From: Corylus avellana
Lineage: Eukaryota; Streptophyta; Magnoliopsida; Fagales; Betulaceae
Direction: 5' to 3'
DNA: 64,000 nucleotides
NCBI RefSeq assembly: GCF_901000735.1
Contig: NC_081547.1
Coordinates: 20,336,838-20,400,837 of the forward strand
The notes under the pieces are model-generated. The model saw nothing but the letters and a program-made list of their open reading frames with translations. It was not told where the DNA came from and did no database searches. The position numbers and the translations under genes are program-made. Below are positions 24,220 to 35,924 of the stretch, in pieces (positions within the stretch are counted from its first letter, which is position 1; every line of letters starts with the position of its first letter).

Positions 24220-25481
24220 ACCAATGTCTAGATCTCTGTATTTTTATTTTTTTTAAATAGCGTATTTTTGTAATTTTGTCACTCCTCAGTTAAGATTTAA
24301 TGGAAAAATTTAAAGGATATGTGATATTATAAAAAATTAAAAGTTTAATACATTAAATTGAGAATTTTTGAACTTTGAGAGAATAATTACAAAAGTTAAA
24401 AAAAATTAAAGAAAGTTCAAAAAAAAAAAAATGATACGAAGGAAAAGACGGTAAATATCGAGAGGGAAGACAAGAAATATACGGGGCACTACCGTACGTC
24501 AACTTACAAAACCTGTGGACGGTGGCGTGATTTTAATTTTTCTATTTGGAGGTGTGAAGTTTGAAAGGTCAAGAGATTAACAAGTAGAAAAGAGAAATAG
24601 TTATATATTGTTACACGTCACTTGACTTTTTGGTAAATTGCGTCATGTTTGCATCTCCATTATCTGGATCTTTTAAAATTATTCCACATGTAACGTATCA
24701 CAAGTATAGTTCCCCTAATTCTATATTAATTAGCTAATTAAGGCATGATAATATAATATGGTATGCGAAGGATATTGAGGACCAGGTTACAATTTTCAAA
24801 TTAATTTACCTCATTGGTAGGATTTGCCGACTTGGGATAACCGTACAGCCGTGGACAAACTTTTTGCGACCAAATTTGCATATATATATATATATATATA
24901 TATATAGACTATAGTTTCCATGGAGGATGGTTAGGATGGAATATAATCTTTATGTTATATTAATAAATATAGTATTACTGCAAGATGACCCATCAATTGA
25001 CTGAAAGTTCAGAGCATACTAGACATTTTCTATTGATCATAATGCAGCCGGCCCTTTCACTCTTTAATTGTATGAATTTATGCAATTAGACGTCTCCGGT
25101 CACATTCCAGCTCAGACAGAAATCTTGTGTGCTGTACATTAATTAATTGCCCACTTTAAAACGGGAGACTGGCCTAAGAAAACACGGATTCAGATGTTAT
25201 GGAATTCTTAAGAAAATTTCAGTTTCAGAAATTTTAAATTCAAGTTATTTATTTTCCCCTAAGATTTATTATCTTGTTGCGTGTCCCACTATTAATAAAA
25301 TAATAAAATAATGATGATTATTAATATCATTAAAAATTTATTATTATTTTATTAGTAGTAAAACACGTGGATAATGACTCTTAGATAAAAATGAATGATC
25401 TGGATCTAAAATTTCAGAAACTAAAATTCCCCTAAAAAGTTTAGGGGATCTAGATCCAGAAAACACTCCTTTTAGCTGCCT
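24220..25481. other. Intergenic, no gene seen
   Basis: AT-rich. At 24290-24400 lies a third relative of the inverted-repeat element of 1727-2160 ('agtttaatacattaaattgag'). A TA microsatellite lies at 24880-24905. No domains. Confidence 0.5.
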
Positions 25482-25497
25482 CCATTTTTGTGATTTT

Positions 25498-25594
25498 TTT
25501 TTTGTTGACATGTTCGCACAAGAGGGAGAGAGTGATTCGAACTAATGATCTCCGTTTGATTAGGCGTGGTCCCAACTGAGCTACCTCTTGGAGA
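25498..25594 (-). mobile_element. tRNA-derived SINE with 16-bp target duplication
   Basis: On the minus strand it carries a polymerase III A box (GGTAGCTCAGTTGG) and a B box (TAGTTCGAATCAC) at tRNA-like spacing, and ends in an A-rich tail. It is flanked by the identical 16 bases CCATTTTTGTGATTTT at 25482-25497 and 25595-25610, the signature of LINE-assisted insertion. About 97 bp long. It lacks a full cloverleaf and would not be a functional tRNA. Confidence 0.85.
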
Positions 25595-25610
25595 CCATTT
25601 TTGTGATTTT

Positions 25611-26330
25611 AAATTGTTTAATATTGCATCATTTTTGTTAAAAAAAAAAATGTTAAATATATAATGAGAGTCCATTCTATTAGGATGTGGTGTAAAACTT
25701 TTTTTTACAACACCAAATATAATGAAGATAAAAACACTGTATCTTTAATTCAAATAAATCTCATAGACTTTTTCATTCGTTTTAAACCAATACCCACCAC
25801 CCACCACCAAACTACCACCCACCTTCAAACCCTAAACACCGGAGTCTTCAAAACCAAACAAGGCGGCGGCACTCATGCTTTTATCGATGAGTATTTTTTG
25901 ATGAGGTATTTTGCCCATAGAAGGAAAATTATTTGATGTGAAGTTGAGGCCTTTTGCTTCTTATTATTTCGTAATGTTTCAAGTTAAAGTGTCTAGAAGG
26001 TGCAAAATACTCAGTTTACACTATGTCCTGATTGAGATTATACTTATATATAAATATATTTTTTAAAATTAAAAGTTAAAAAGGAATTGTATATGCATAG
26101 CATTATTCTAATTCTAATTGTTATACATGGGAGGAGAGGAGATATTAGTCTGAAAATTTTCGAATAAGACTCAAAAATCCAATTTACAAGAAAATCCAAA
26201 GAAAAAAAAAAAAAAGAATCGAAAATAATATTCCAGTAAGCGCTCCAATGATATTGTTTGTAGACGGCGGTCAGACCTTTAGACGAACTGAACAAAGAAA
26301 ATTGACGAGGAAAAGAACACGAGCACAGGT
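25611..26330. other. Upstream region of the borate transporter gene
   Basis: AT-rich intergenic DNA that presumably holds the promoter of the gene starting at 27553. No clear TATA box or transcription start can be assigned. Confidence 0.35.
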
Positions 26331-27550
26331 TGCAGCCATGGACTGTGGACCCTCGCGGGTCTTTTAAAAACCCATTGGGCTCTGCGTCTTCTTCACCTCC
26401 AACAACAAAGCCGGGCACTGAAGACTCAAGGACGCACGGCTCTTCAGTTTCCCGTTGCTTTTCCGGCCATCCCGCCGGCAATGTAAACCTCTCTTCTCTG
26501 TTTCATCAAATCTGCTTGCCCCATTTACTTTTTTTGTTTCTCAAATCATTTTCCTTTTGTGTGCGAGCAAGCTCTTTGTGTGCATGGCGGTGTCACATGG
26601 TATATTCTGTTGTTGAGTTCCGGGTTTGTGGGATTCTGTTCTTTAATCCGAGAACGTGAAAATTAGTAGGAAAAAGATTGACGTGTTTGGTTGTCAGGAA
26701 AATGTTTGAGAAGAAATGAAACGTTTTTTTGCTTCTTTTTGTTGTTGTTGCGAGAAGCGTGGCAACTGGCAAGAGAACTCTACTGAGCGTAATAGAACTA
26801 GCTCTCTCTCTTGGTATTTTGTTGAGTTTTTTATGTTTTGGAAAGCAGAGTTACAGAAGATGAAAAAGAAAGGGAAAAAAAAAAAAAAACTCTTGTTTTT
26901 GTCTTCTCCTTTCCTCTCTTCTACCAAACGGACCATTATGGATCTTGTACGCATTATAAGAAAATAAAAAATTCCTGTCAAATTACTTGGAGGAGTGAAA
27001 GAGTGATTTGTTTTTAAATTTTTAATGCACCAGGAAAAAAAATCTTTGCTTGATATAGCTTTTGAATGCCATTGTTCCTTTTTTTTTTTTTTGTTATCAA
27101 ATTGTACATGTAATTTTAATTTGTAAAGCTGTTTCGTGTTGTTCTCGATTTGATTAGCTTGATTTTTTATTTATTTTTATATATTTTGCTTGTATTTTCA
27201 ACTTTGCTGCAAAGTTTCTGATGTTTATATTTCTATTTATTGTCAATTCAAAACCAGAAATTTTCTCAATTCTAGATACTTACAGTCATAATCTTTTAGA
27301 ACTTTTGAGTTGTTGTCTCTTCGGTTTCTGTTTTTAATCTATTTTTTTGAGGGACCATATGTTTTGCAGTCATTTCCTCTGTTTCTTCACAACCTCTGCT
27401 ATTTTCTTTCTTTTCTTGGTCAATTATTTCTCAAGTTTTCTAATTTTCTTACATTTAACATTTCCTCATTTGTTTGATGCGTATTCAAATTTCAAAAGCT
27501 CTATCAACATTTTTTTTGTCTTCAATGTTTAATTGTGGGAATTTTTCAGA
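26331..27550 (+). promoter_or_regulatory. Probable 5' untranslated exon and 5'UTR intron of the BOR gene
   Basis: GC content rises at 26330-26480, then a donor-like site follows (AAT|GTAAAC at about 26482) and about 1 kb of T-rich, intron-like sequence runs to TTTTTCAG at 27543-27550, only two bases before the ATG. This fits a 5'UTR exon plus a long leader intron. The frame from 26330 (109 codons) has no recognisable domain and is taken as leader sequence. Without transcript data this is inference. Confidence 0.4.
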
Positions 27551-27552
27551 AA

Positions 27553-30500
27553 ATGGAGAACTTCAAAGCTCCTTTCAAGGGAATTGCAAATGATTTCAGA
27601 GGAAGAGCTCAGTGTTACAAGCAAGATTGGATTGGAGGGCATCTTTCAGGAATCGGGTAAAAACTCTTATGCCCATTATACATATACAGTTGGGAATGCA
27701 TTATATTGTCACAAAGCTTTGCTTTTTTTTTCTTTTTTTTTTTTTTTTTTTTAAAATTCAATGTTCTTTTCATTTGTAATAGGATATTAGCTCCAACCAC
27801 CTATATCTTCTTTGCTTCTGCTCTTCCTGTCATTGCCTTCGGCGAGCAACTAAGCAGAGATACAGGTTAGTCATCTGTTCTTTAGTGCTCTATTCATAGT
27901 ATAAAGGAAAAGATTAACTGACATATTAAGCTTTTTTATTATTTTCATTTTACTTTCTTATCCATTAGTTTCTTGGCGACCAAAATGAAGCTTCAATGAA
28001 AAATTTGGAGCTATCCTCAGTTTCTTTATGAATTTGAAAGTAATGTAAATATTCCTTTTATTTAGATGGAAGTTTGAGCGCCGTGGAAACTTTAGCCTCT
28101 ACTGCTATTTGCGGTATCATACACGCAATTTTCGGCGGACAACCACTTCTGATATTGGGAGTTGCAGAACCAACTGTTATTATGTACACCTATTTGTACA
28201 ACTTTGCTAAAGGAAGGCCGGATTTGGGACGTGAACTCTTCTTGGCTTGGGCTGGATGGTAAGAGGAATTGACCTTTCTGCTGTTTCTAAATTGTGCTAT
28301 TTGATTTTGATATTTGTGATATAACTTCTGCAGGGTTTGCGTTTGGACAGCTCTCTTGCTGTTTCTTCTTGCAATATTCAATGCTTGCACTGTTATCAAT
28401 AAATTTACGAGGATTGCAGGTGAACTTTTTGGCATGTTGATTGCGGTTCTCTTTATTCAAGAGGCCATCAAGGTAACTTCAGTCAAGAAAATCAATGAAT
28501 TTGAGGATTGTAAGTTGTAACACAGCATTTTGAGAAATGTAAATGGTGACAGGGAATAGTCAGTGAGTTTGAAATTCCCAAAGCTGAGGACCTGAAGTTA
28601 GAGAAGTATCAATTTCAGTGGCTTTATACAAATGGATTACTTGGGATCATATTCAGTTTTGGCCTTCTCTTCACTGCTTTGAAGAGCAGAAAGGCAAGGT
28701 CTTGGTGGTATGGCACAGGTTTGTCAAGTGAAATTCGAGCTCTTCGCAGTTACTAGAATAGGTTGCGTGTTGATTCTGAAACTTGTTCCTTGCTTCCACA
28801 GGATGGTTTAGAAGTTTTGTTGCAGACTATGGAGTTCCTTTAATGGTTTTAGTGTGGACAGCACTGTCATTCAGTGTCCCAAGCAAAGTTCCATCTGGTG
28901 TTCCCAGAAGGCTCTATAGCCCTCTCGCTTGGGAATCTACCTCTGTACATCATTGGTCTGTTGTAAAGGTAAACTATTTCCTGTCAATAGTTCTAACAAA
29001 TTTGGCATACCCTCCAACGAGTTGCAAGATAGGTGTGTGTTTCTCTCTGTATATGTGTGTTCAAAATATACTGATGCATATCTGCTATAGGACATGGGAA
29101 AGGTTTCTCCGGCATACATCTTCGGAGCCTTTATTCCTGCTGTGATGATTGCGGGGCTTTACTTCTTTGACCACAGTGTTGCTTCGCAGCTGGCACAGCA
29201 AAAGGAGTTCAATCTTAAGAAGCCTTCTGCTTATCATTATGATATCATGTTGCTGGGATTTATGGTATGTGTGATGTATCACTACCAATTTGTGTTGCTG
29301 GTCATTTTCTTTTCACATTTTATTAAGACTTTAGCTCTATATTTGAAATATATGGTCCCAGACACTGCTTTGCGGATTGATTGGGCTACCTCCTTCAAAT
29401 GGTGTCCTGCCACAGTCCCCAATGCACACTAAGAGCCTTGCCGTTCTCAAGAGGCAGGTGGGTTTATAGACAATCATAGGACTTTTTCATGATGTAGATG
29501 GTAATTGAGCTGGTATATATAGACAATTAATTCACTGGATCCATGGGTTGCAGTTGATGCGAAGGAAGATGGTGGAGAGTGCCAAGGAAAGTATAAAGCA
29601 GAAGGCTAGCAACTCTGAAATCTATGGAAAGATGCAAGCTGTGTTCATAGAAATGGATGGCAGTCCAGTCGTATGTCCTCTGTTTTACCAATAAAATAAA
29701 AAATATGTTTTCATGGAATCCCTCCTTTAACAGTGTTGTTTCACCCATTTATGCATTTCTCTATATCTTTTTAACTTCCTGAATTCTGAATCGCTTGTGT
29801 TGCAGACTACTTCAGTTGTTAAAGAGCTGGAAGACTTGAAGGAAGCAGTAATGAAAGGTGAAAATAAAGACGAAAATGCAAAGGAAACATTCGAACCCGA
29901 GAAGCACATTGATGCTTACCTGCCTGCTCGAGTTAACGAGCAAAGAGTGAGCAATCTCTTACAGTCACTCCTTGTGGCAATATCAGTTTATGCTGTGCCT
30001 GCAATAAAGAAGATACCTACTTCAGTTCTATGGGGATACTTTGCTTACATGGCTATTGACAGTCTTCCTGGGAACCAGTTCTGGGAAAGGATGCTACTTC
30101 TCTTCATAACACCTGGCCGGCGTTACAAGTAAGTCAATACTTCTTTTCAAGTAGCACGATTGTAAAACACAGTTTAGTCAATTTTGCTTTAGATGCATCC
30201 CGTAGGCCGTAACTGTGTGAAATTCGGAACAATGTAGCTATTGTTTTCAGTATTTGAATACACACAGAAAGGATTTATTTCTCTAGAAGGATATGGAGTT
30301 GTTCAATAACATGAAGGAACTTAAAAAGGGAACAGACTCAAATTCTGATGATTTGTCGTCCTAATTGAACAAAATTAACATTCTGGTATTCAAGGGTGTT
30401 CTAAAAGGCTCCAAAGAAAATAGTACTTCCATCATTTAGCTGCCAATTATTCTATCAAGTCCTCCTGTGGCTGTGTGGTATATTGAATTCCTAATATTCC

Positions 30501-31276
30501 CCTGCTGGAGATTACCCTTTATCTTCATGACAAAATTGTATAAATATTGGTTGCCAACTATTTTACTAATACACTGTTATGCTGTGATGGATGTCTTATG
30601 GCAGGGTCTTGGAAAGGGTTCATGCTTCCTTTGTGGATTTAGTACCCTTTAAATACATAGCCACATTTACAATCTTCCAATTTGTATATTTGCTGGCCTG
30701 TTTTGGCATTACTTGGATTCCTATCGCCGGAATCTTGTTCCCGCTGCCGTTCTTCATTCTCATAAGCATAAGACAGCATATTCTTCCCAAGCTGTTTGCA
30801 TCACGTCATTTGCAGGAACTGGATGCTGCTGAATATGAGGAAGTCACTGGTGCCCCAAGAGCTTCCATGAGCGTATCTTTCAACGTATGTTTCACCCGTT
30901 GCTCATTGTTGACGATGTTCTGTTTCATTAACCTGAAAAGCTCTTCTTAATATACTATTTCAGGAAAGGGAAGCCCCACATCTTGGAAATGGTGAAGGTG
31001 GAGTGGAAATGTGTGATGCTGAGATATTAGATGAGCTGACAACAAGCAGAGGGGAGTTGAAAGTTAGAAATGTAAGCTTTAGTGAAGAGAAATGCGGCCA
31101 GGTAAAGCTATTTATTGCTTTTATATCTCTCTTTTGGCATTACCATGAAATTATTTCATGATGCACATGAATGCATTCTCACATGGGATTTGAATATTGT
31201 ACATATTTGACTGCAAAAATCACTGATATATATTGTGTTCTTTCAGGTTTATCCGGAGGATGTCCAATCAGAGTGA
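27553..31276 (+). CDS. BOR4-like: Borate exporter, BOR4-type (SLC4-like), 13 exons, 669 aa
   Basis: Plasma-membrane borate efflux transporter of the plant BOR / anion-exchanger (HCO3_cotransp) family. Coding exons: 27553-27656, 27783-27865, 28066-28258, 28334-28472, 28553-28718, 28802-28968, 29091-29264, 29362-29457, 29554-29670, 29806-30128, 30605-30884, 30964-31101, 31247-31276. All introns are GT-AG and phases agree, giving 2010 nt. The N-terminus reads [19 protein letters not shown]; family hallmarks are [15 protein letters not shown] (residues 86-100), [37 protein letters not shown] and [13 protein letters not shown]. About 10-14 membrane spans are expected for the family. The tail has [19 protein letters not shown] and ends [18 protein letters not shown]-like spacing and the tail resemble Arabidopsis BOR4 (boron-excess tolerance) more than BOR1 (xylem loading). 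No frameshift or stop; probably functional. Confidence 0.95.
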
Positions 31277-32229
31277 GATGCTTTCGATTGCCATGAAAAT
31301 GGGAAAAAGTTGATGATGACGATAGTGAAACTACAAACTACTTCAATCCTTAGTTTTCGGATTTGAAGAAAATCATTATTAATTTCATAGAGAGAGAGAG
31401 AGGCTGCTAAGTGAGAAATTATGTCGAAAATTGAAAATTCTTGGGGGTTCAATGAGCTGCAGCCCGTCCATCTGTACATTGAAAAACTAGTATGTTAAGG
31501 ACGAAGCGTCCTATAGGCAAATAATCAGCATTCATAGTGTGTTATTTGGTTATCCCCACTTTCATTAGAGAATTCAAATCATTTTCTGCAGCTAGTATTG
31601 TTAGCATTGATGGTGATGATGCAATTGATCGTACGGTCAACCTTGAACGACAGACGTCTGCAAGAGAGAGCGAGAAAAGTAGGAAACTTGACAGGGGATC
31701 TCGGCGGGAAATATTTCTAATGCTTAACAAGGATGACAGACGGGTTTCTTTTTTGAAAACGAGAGCTAGAAGAGAGTGTAATACGAATGGTAATGTGTAT
31801 GTACTTGAATAGGTTGCATGTCCCATTTTCTGTGAAATTGCCTGCAAACGGTCGGGTGTTCTCTATTGATAGGGTACAACCTTGACAAGGCGTGGTATCA
31901 AATTTATGTGTCCTAGCGAGGTATGCCTTTGGCCAAGTGTCGTCTACTAATGTTGTATCGTCATGGTAGATTGTGGTGCTGAATTACTTGCATGCTGTTA
32001 AGCTGCAACCGTTATCAGGGTGTTGTGCCGGATTGTGTGCTCACAGGTAGGCTAAGGACATCGCTCAGTGAACTACAATTAGAACATTGCAAATAAACAA
32101 AGGAAAAAAAAAAAAAAAAAAAAGCGCACACACACAAAACGACGATTATCTTTGATAAATTTTAACCAGGACAACGCCTAGGGGAATTTGCATGGTTGAT
32201 TCTCCAATGTCTTTTTTTTTTTTTTTTTT
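31277..32229. other. 3' flank of the BOR gene
   Basis: Holds the 3' untranslated region and intergenic DNA. An open frame at 31537-31812 (91 codons) has no recognisable domain and no support as a gene. Poly-A and poly-T tracts lie at 32104-32123 and 32213-32229. Confidence 0.45.
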
Positions 32230-32726
32230 GGGTTAAGAAATTTTTTGGTACCTTGGTTTTAATGTTTTTTATTTTTTCCTTTTAGGTTTTAAAAGGACAA
32301 ATCTAGTACCTCAAATTTTGGAAAAGACCGAATTACCACCTCTAATTTAAAAAATTCTATGGGGGTGGCCGGCTCCCTGGCCACCACCAGTTTGACCTTA
32401 GGGGTGATTGAGCCACCCCCAAGGCTGGTCTTGAGGGGGGTGGTTCAGCCACCCCTAATGGCCAAAAAGGGGGTGGCCGAAACCACCCTAATGGCCCGAG
32501 CCACCCCTAGACCGGCCTTGGGCCTAAGGTCAAACTGGGGGTAGCCGGCCATCCCTAAGGTCAAATTGGGGGTGGGTGATGGTTAAGCCACCCCTATAGA
32601 ATTTTTCAAACTAGAGGTGTGATTTGGTCTTTTCCAAAATCTAAGGTATTAGTTTTGTCATATTTTAAAACTTTGGAAAAAAAATTTAAAACGTCAAAAC
32701 CCAAGTACCAAAAAAGTTATTAACCC
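32230..32726. mobile_element. Mutator-type MITE, GGGTTAA family, shorter relative
   Basis: Begins GGGTTAAGAAATTTTTTGG and ends …AAAAAAGTTATTAACCC, the same ends as 18765-19482. Flanks are T9 on both sides, compatible with a 9-bp duplication in a poly-T target. The core at 32358-32600 is GC-rich and made of repeated 'ggggtggcc', 'gccacccc' and 'aaggtcaaa' words in both orientations, so it could fold into a long hairpin. No coding capacity. Confidence 0.8.
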
Positions 32727-32898
32727 TTTTTTTTTTTTTTTTTTTTCATTTCCTTTTCTTGATTGTGGAATATCAAAATATTAATGGGCATGTTTGTTTT
32801 CGAAGAGTGCATCCAAAAGGAAGCTATGGTCCCCTCATTTTGATAACCACTGACTTGTTTGTTTATCAGGGTATCTGATGATAATTAATGTAGCAGTC

Positions 32899-33140
32899 AA
32901 GAATATATATATATATGTTGATTTCCCATGTCAACGTCTCTCCTTGTTTTTTCCTTTTGTGTGTGTGTGTGTGTGCAAGTAGTCCACAAATCGTTCTCCG
33001 CTCCATATCTCTCTTCGTTCATTAATTTTTCAACCACACAAATTTATGAACTACTTGCACACACACACACACACAAGGAAATAAAAGGAGAGACGTAGAC
33101 CTGGGAAATCAACATACATATATATATATATATAACGATA
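32899..33140. repeat. Near-perfect foldback with GT/CA microsatellite arms
   Basis: The left arm (about 32905-32983) runs TATATATA, GTTGATTTCCCA, ACGTCTCTCCTT, a (GT)n run, GCAAGTAGT. The right arm (about 33050-33135) is its inverse: ACTACTTGCA, a (CA)n run, AAGGAGAGACGT, TGGGAAATCAAC, TATATA. The loop is about 65 bases. Differences between arms are few. No TSD was identified. Confidence 0.8.
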
Positions 33141-33472
33141 ATAGAAGGCCACACAAACCGAAAGTACCTTTCTCTTTCTTGAATCCCTGTTGTTGTATGG
33201 ATTATTGACGGAAAACCACACGGTTACGGTGATTGTTTGGGTGAAATAATTCTCCACTTCGAATACGAGAATATCACAAAAGCTTCTTTCTGGCCATTCA
33301 GGGCGGGAGAATATTCCACAATTTGCTATATAATGATAAGATTTCAAATAAACTCTAATTCAAATTTTAAGGAATCTAATCCTAATAAGTCAACTTGATT
33401 TATCTCATTCTAATCTCATCCCTTTCAATTAGACCTTACATTTTTTTTGCAATCACAATATAAGATTATTGT
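33141..33472. other. Intergenic, no gene seen
   Basis: AT-rich sequence without recognisable features. Confidence 0.4.
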
Positions 33473-34129
33473 TAGGGGTGTTCATGTGATTTTTATTAAC
33501 CGCTAAACGTTAACCGCTTTTTTAATATATATGTAGAAGACCAAATGTGATGGAAGTAGAATTGAATATGTTTATGTTTGTATTCCTTATTTCGGATATC
33601 TACTCTAAGGCTTTTTAACAACTGGGTTTTCCTTGATTTTCATATTTGTATTACTTTGGGTTAAAAATTTGACCATCCTAACTATTTTTTTATATTTTAT
33701 TTTATTTTGTTTTATTATTATTATTATTATTATTTTATGCTGATAGCATTTGGGTTTTTTTAGGTACCCTTTACATTTTTTTTATATGGGCTCATTTTGT
33801 GATCTATCGCAACCTATATGTTTGTTAAATAGTACATATTTTGATGCCAAAAAAGCACATAAAAGGCCAAAAAGAGCAAAATAAGCCCAAAACTAAAAAT
33901 TGGATCGAAAGGCAAAAAATTTAAAGTGAACCAAAAAAAGCTTAATTCTCAAATTCGACAAAAAAAAAAAAGCCTAAGAAAAGCCCAAAAAAGCGGTTAG
34001 TAAAAAAAGTGATTAGCCGGATGCAGTTAACCGCTAACCGCCTAGCGGTTAGTAAAATGTAATGCTTAAGCGGTTGGGATTAGCGGTTTTAGCCACTAAT
34101 CGCTAACCGCAACCTCATGTTCACCCCTA
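33473..34129. mobile_element. hAT-type non-autonomous element with 'ccgctaaccgc' ends
   Basis: Starts TAGGGGTGTTCATG and ends CATGTTCACCCCTA, a terminal inverted repeat common to plant hAT MITEs. Flanks are ATTATTGT (33465-33472) and ATTATTAA (34130-34137), 6 of 8 matching, as expected for a decayed 8-bp duplication. Subterminal regions repeat 'taaccgctaa' and 'gcggttag'. The interior is AT-rich with ATT repeats and no transposase. Confidence 0.75.
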
Positions 34130-35038
34130 ATTATTAAATACGTGAACAAAATCTAACTATGATAGTTTGGAATTCAATATAATCTGTGATTAGTTGTCTA
34201 CAAAGAATTTTTTTTTCTCATTATCCTAAAAGAGTAGTTGCCTTAAAAAATAAAATAAATAAAAAATAAAATAAAATAATAAATAAATAAAAAACACAGG
34301 TGTGGGTATTCGAGTAATTTGGCTTTTAATGAGAACTGTCTCAACCGTCATGGGCTTGGATTATCACTATTGGGCTCATAGGCTTCCTTTCCATAGCGTC
34401 TCTATGGATGTTGCCCAATGCATAAGTAGTGCAGAATCTTTGAAATTAAAAAATGCAGTCCATATTTTCTAAAAATAATTCTCTATGGCTTTAAATCAAG
34501 TTTGAGCCAATCTGAAAGCATATTACACTACTTGAATTTTCGATATAGATGTAGATTGAAAATTTGTAGTTACTATTCATACATCACTATTCGCACATGG
34601 ATAGTGAGATGTGAATAGTAAGTTACTATTTATACATCACTATCCGAGCATGAATAGTATCTTACTATTCACATATCATTATTGGCATGTGAATAATGAC
34701 GTGTAAATAGTAAAACGTCTCAAAATTTAAAAATATTCATGCCCAAGGTTTGCTTTTAAAACAATCACCTATGCTCAAAAACTTCAAAAAAAATTCACTT
34801 TCACCTTCACACATAAAACTTTTTTAAAAAACATAAAATAAAATAAAAAAACACTGCAAAACCCGCACCCACACCTAGTGAAGGGGTCGCCCGAGGGCCA
34901 CCCCAGAAGTCCCTGGGGTGGTGTGTGTTTTTTTTTGTTTTAGAAGGTGACGTGCATTGTTCACACGTCACCTTCTAAAAGGTGCCGTCTTGCACAAAAT
35001 GTAGTCATTTAATGCCATTTTTACTGTTCAAACGACAT
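34130..35038. repeat. Intergenic with 'tactattcacatcac' repeats
   Basis: At 34560-34720 the words 'tactattca(c/t)acatcactat' and 'gcatg(t)gaatagt' recur in both orientations, giving a foldable AT-rich block of MITE type with unresolved ends. A GC-rich patch 'ggggtcgcccgagggccaccccag' lies near 34884-34910. No gene. Confidence 0.4.
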
Positions 35039-35047
35039 TACTTCAAA

Positions 35048-35924
35048 GAGAATAACTTCTATAGGGTCTTGGCACAAACCAAGGTCTTTATGCCCTCTAA
35101 TAAGAATTCGACACATCAGTGTAAAACACTATAACAAAAATATGGTGTTCCACCTAATCTTTTTTTTAGAATATCTAAAACAAAACACCTTCTAGAATAA
35201 CATTTTCATATTTTTCTCTAAAATCACCCCAGCCACCAACCTGCCACCGGAGACAACGTCGGGTATGCTAATTTTGCTCTCATTCTTCCTGAAAAGGAAT
35301 ATTAAAGGTTGATTATCACTAAGAATGATCTCACACCCAAATTTATTTATTTATTTATTTTTCCATTATTTATTCACATTGTATTGGCAAAAAGGAAAGG
35401 GAAGGAAAGGGAGAAGGAAACAAAAAAAAAAAAAGAAAAAAAAAATTTAGAAACATGAGCTGATCATATGCATATTCACAAGTCTCTCCGGCACACGTTT
35501 CTCTCGCCCTCCTTTCCTATCTTCTCTTTTTCTTGCCCAAAACTACTAGAGAAATGAATATATTAATATAGTTCTTTCTTCTTCTTATTTTGGTTATAGG
35601 AATATCTTCGGCAAATAACACAGCTTTGCGCATAAAAATCCTCCTACTGATCGGAAAAATTAATCATAACTTCAATCTCCGATTTTCTCTATCGTCGCCG
35701 GCGTTGTCTTCTACGGCGTCTCCGGCGGTAGGTTGGTGGCTGTGGTAGTTTTGGAGAAAAATATAAAAAGGTTATTCTAGAAAGTGATTTGTTTTAAGTA
35801 TTCTAGAAAAAAGATTAAGTGGAACACCATATTTTTGTTATAGTGTTCTAGGCTGATGTGTCGCCTTCTTATTGGAGGGCACAAAGGCCTTGGTTTGTGT
35901 CAAGATTCTGTAGAAGTTATTCTC
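35048..35924. mobile_element. Long-TIR Mutator-type MITE, 877 bp, 9-bp duplication
   Basis: Ends are GAGAATAACTTCTA… and …TAGAAGTTATTCTC, flanked by the identical TACTTCAAA at 35039-35047 and 35925-35933. The inverted arms extend more than 200 bp and include 'ccaaggtctttatgccctc', 'gtgttccaccta' and 'accggagacaacg' with their reversed copies near 35700-35900. The middle has ATTT repeats and A-rich tracts. No transposase; a derivative mobilised in trans. Confidence 0.9.

Noticed and set aside
25498..25594. A functional tRNA gene
   Set aside because: It has A and B boxes but no complete cloverleaf, and has an A-rich tail and a 16-bp target duplication, so it is a SINE.
26330..26659. 109-codon plus-strand frame upstream of the BOR gene
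   Set aside because: Better explained as 5' untranslated exon running into a leader intron; no domain, and the frame crosses a likely splice donor.
31537..31847. Overlapping 91- and 101-codon frames downstream of the BOR gene
   Set aside because: Both strands open over the same stretch by chance, with no recognisable motif or conserved context.
34550..34720. Regularly spaced 'tactattcac' words, considered as a CRISPR-like array
   Set aside because: Repeats are imperfect, in both orientations and lack unique spacers; it is a plant nuclear MITE-like block.
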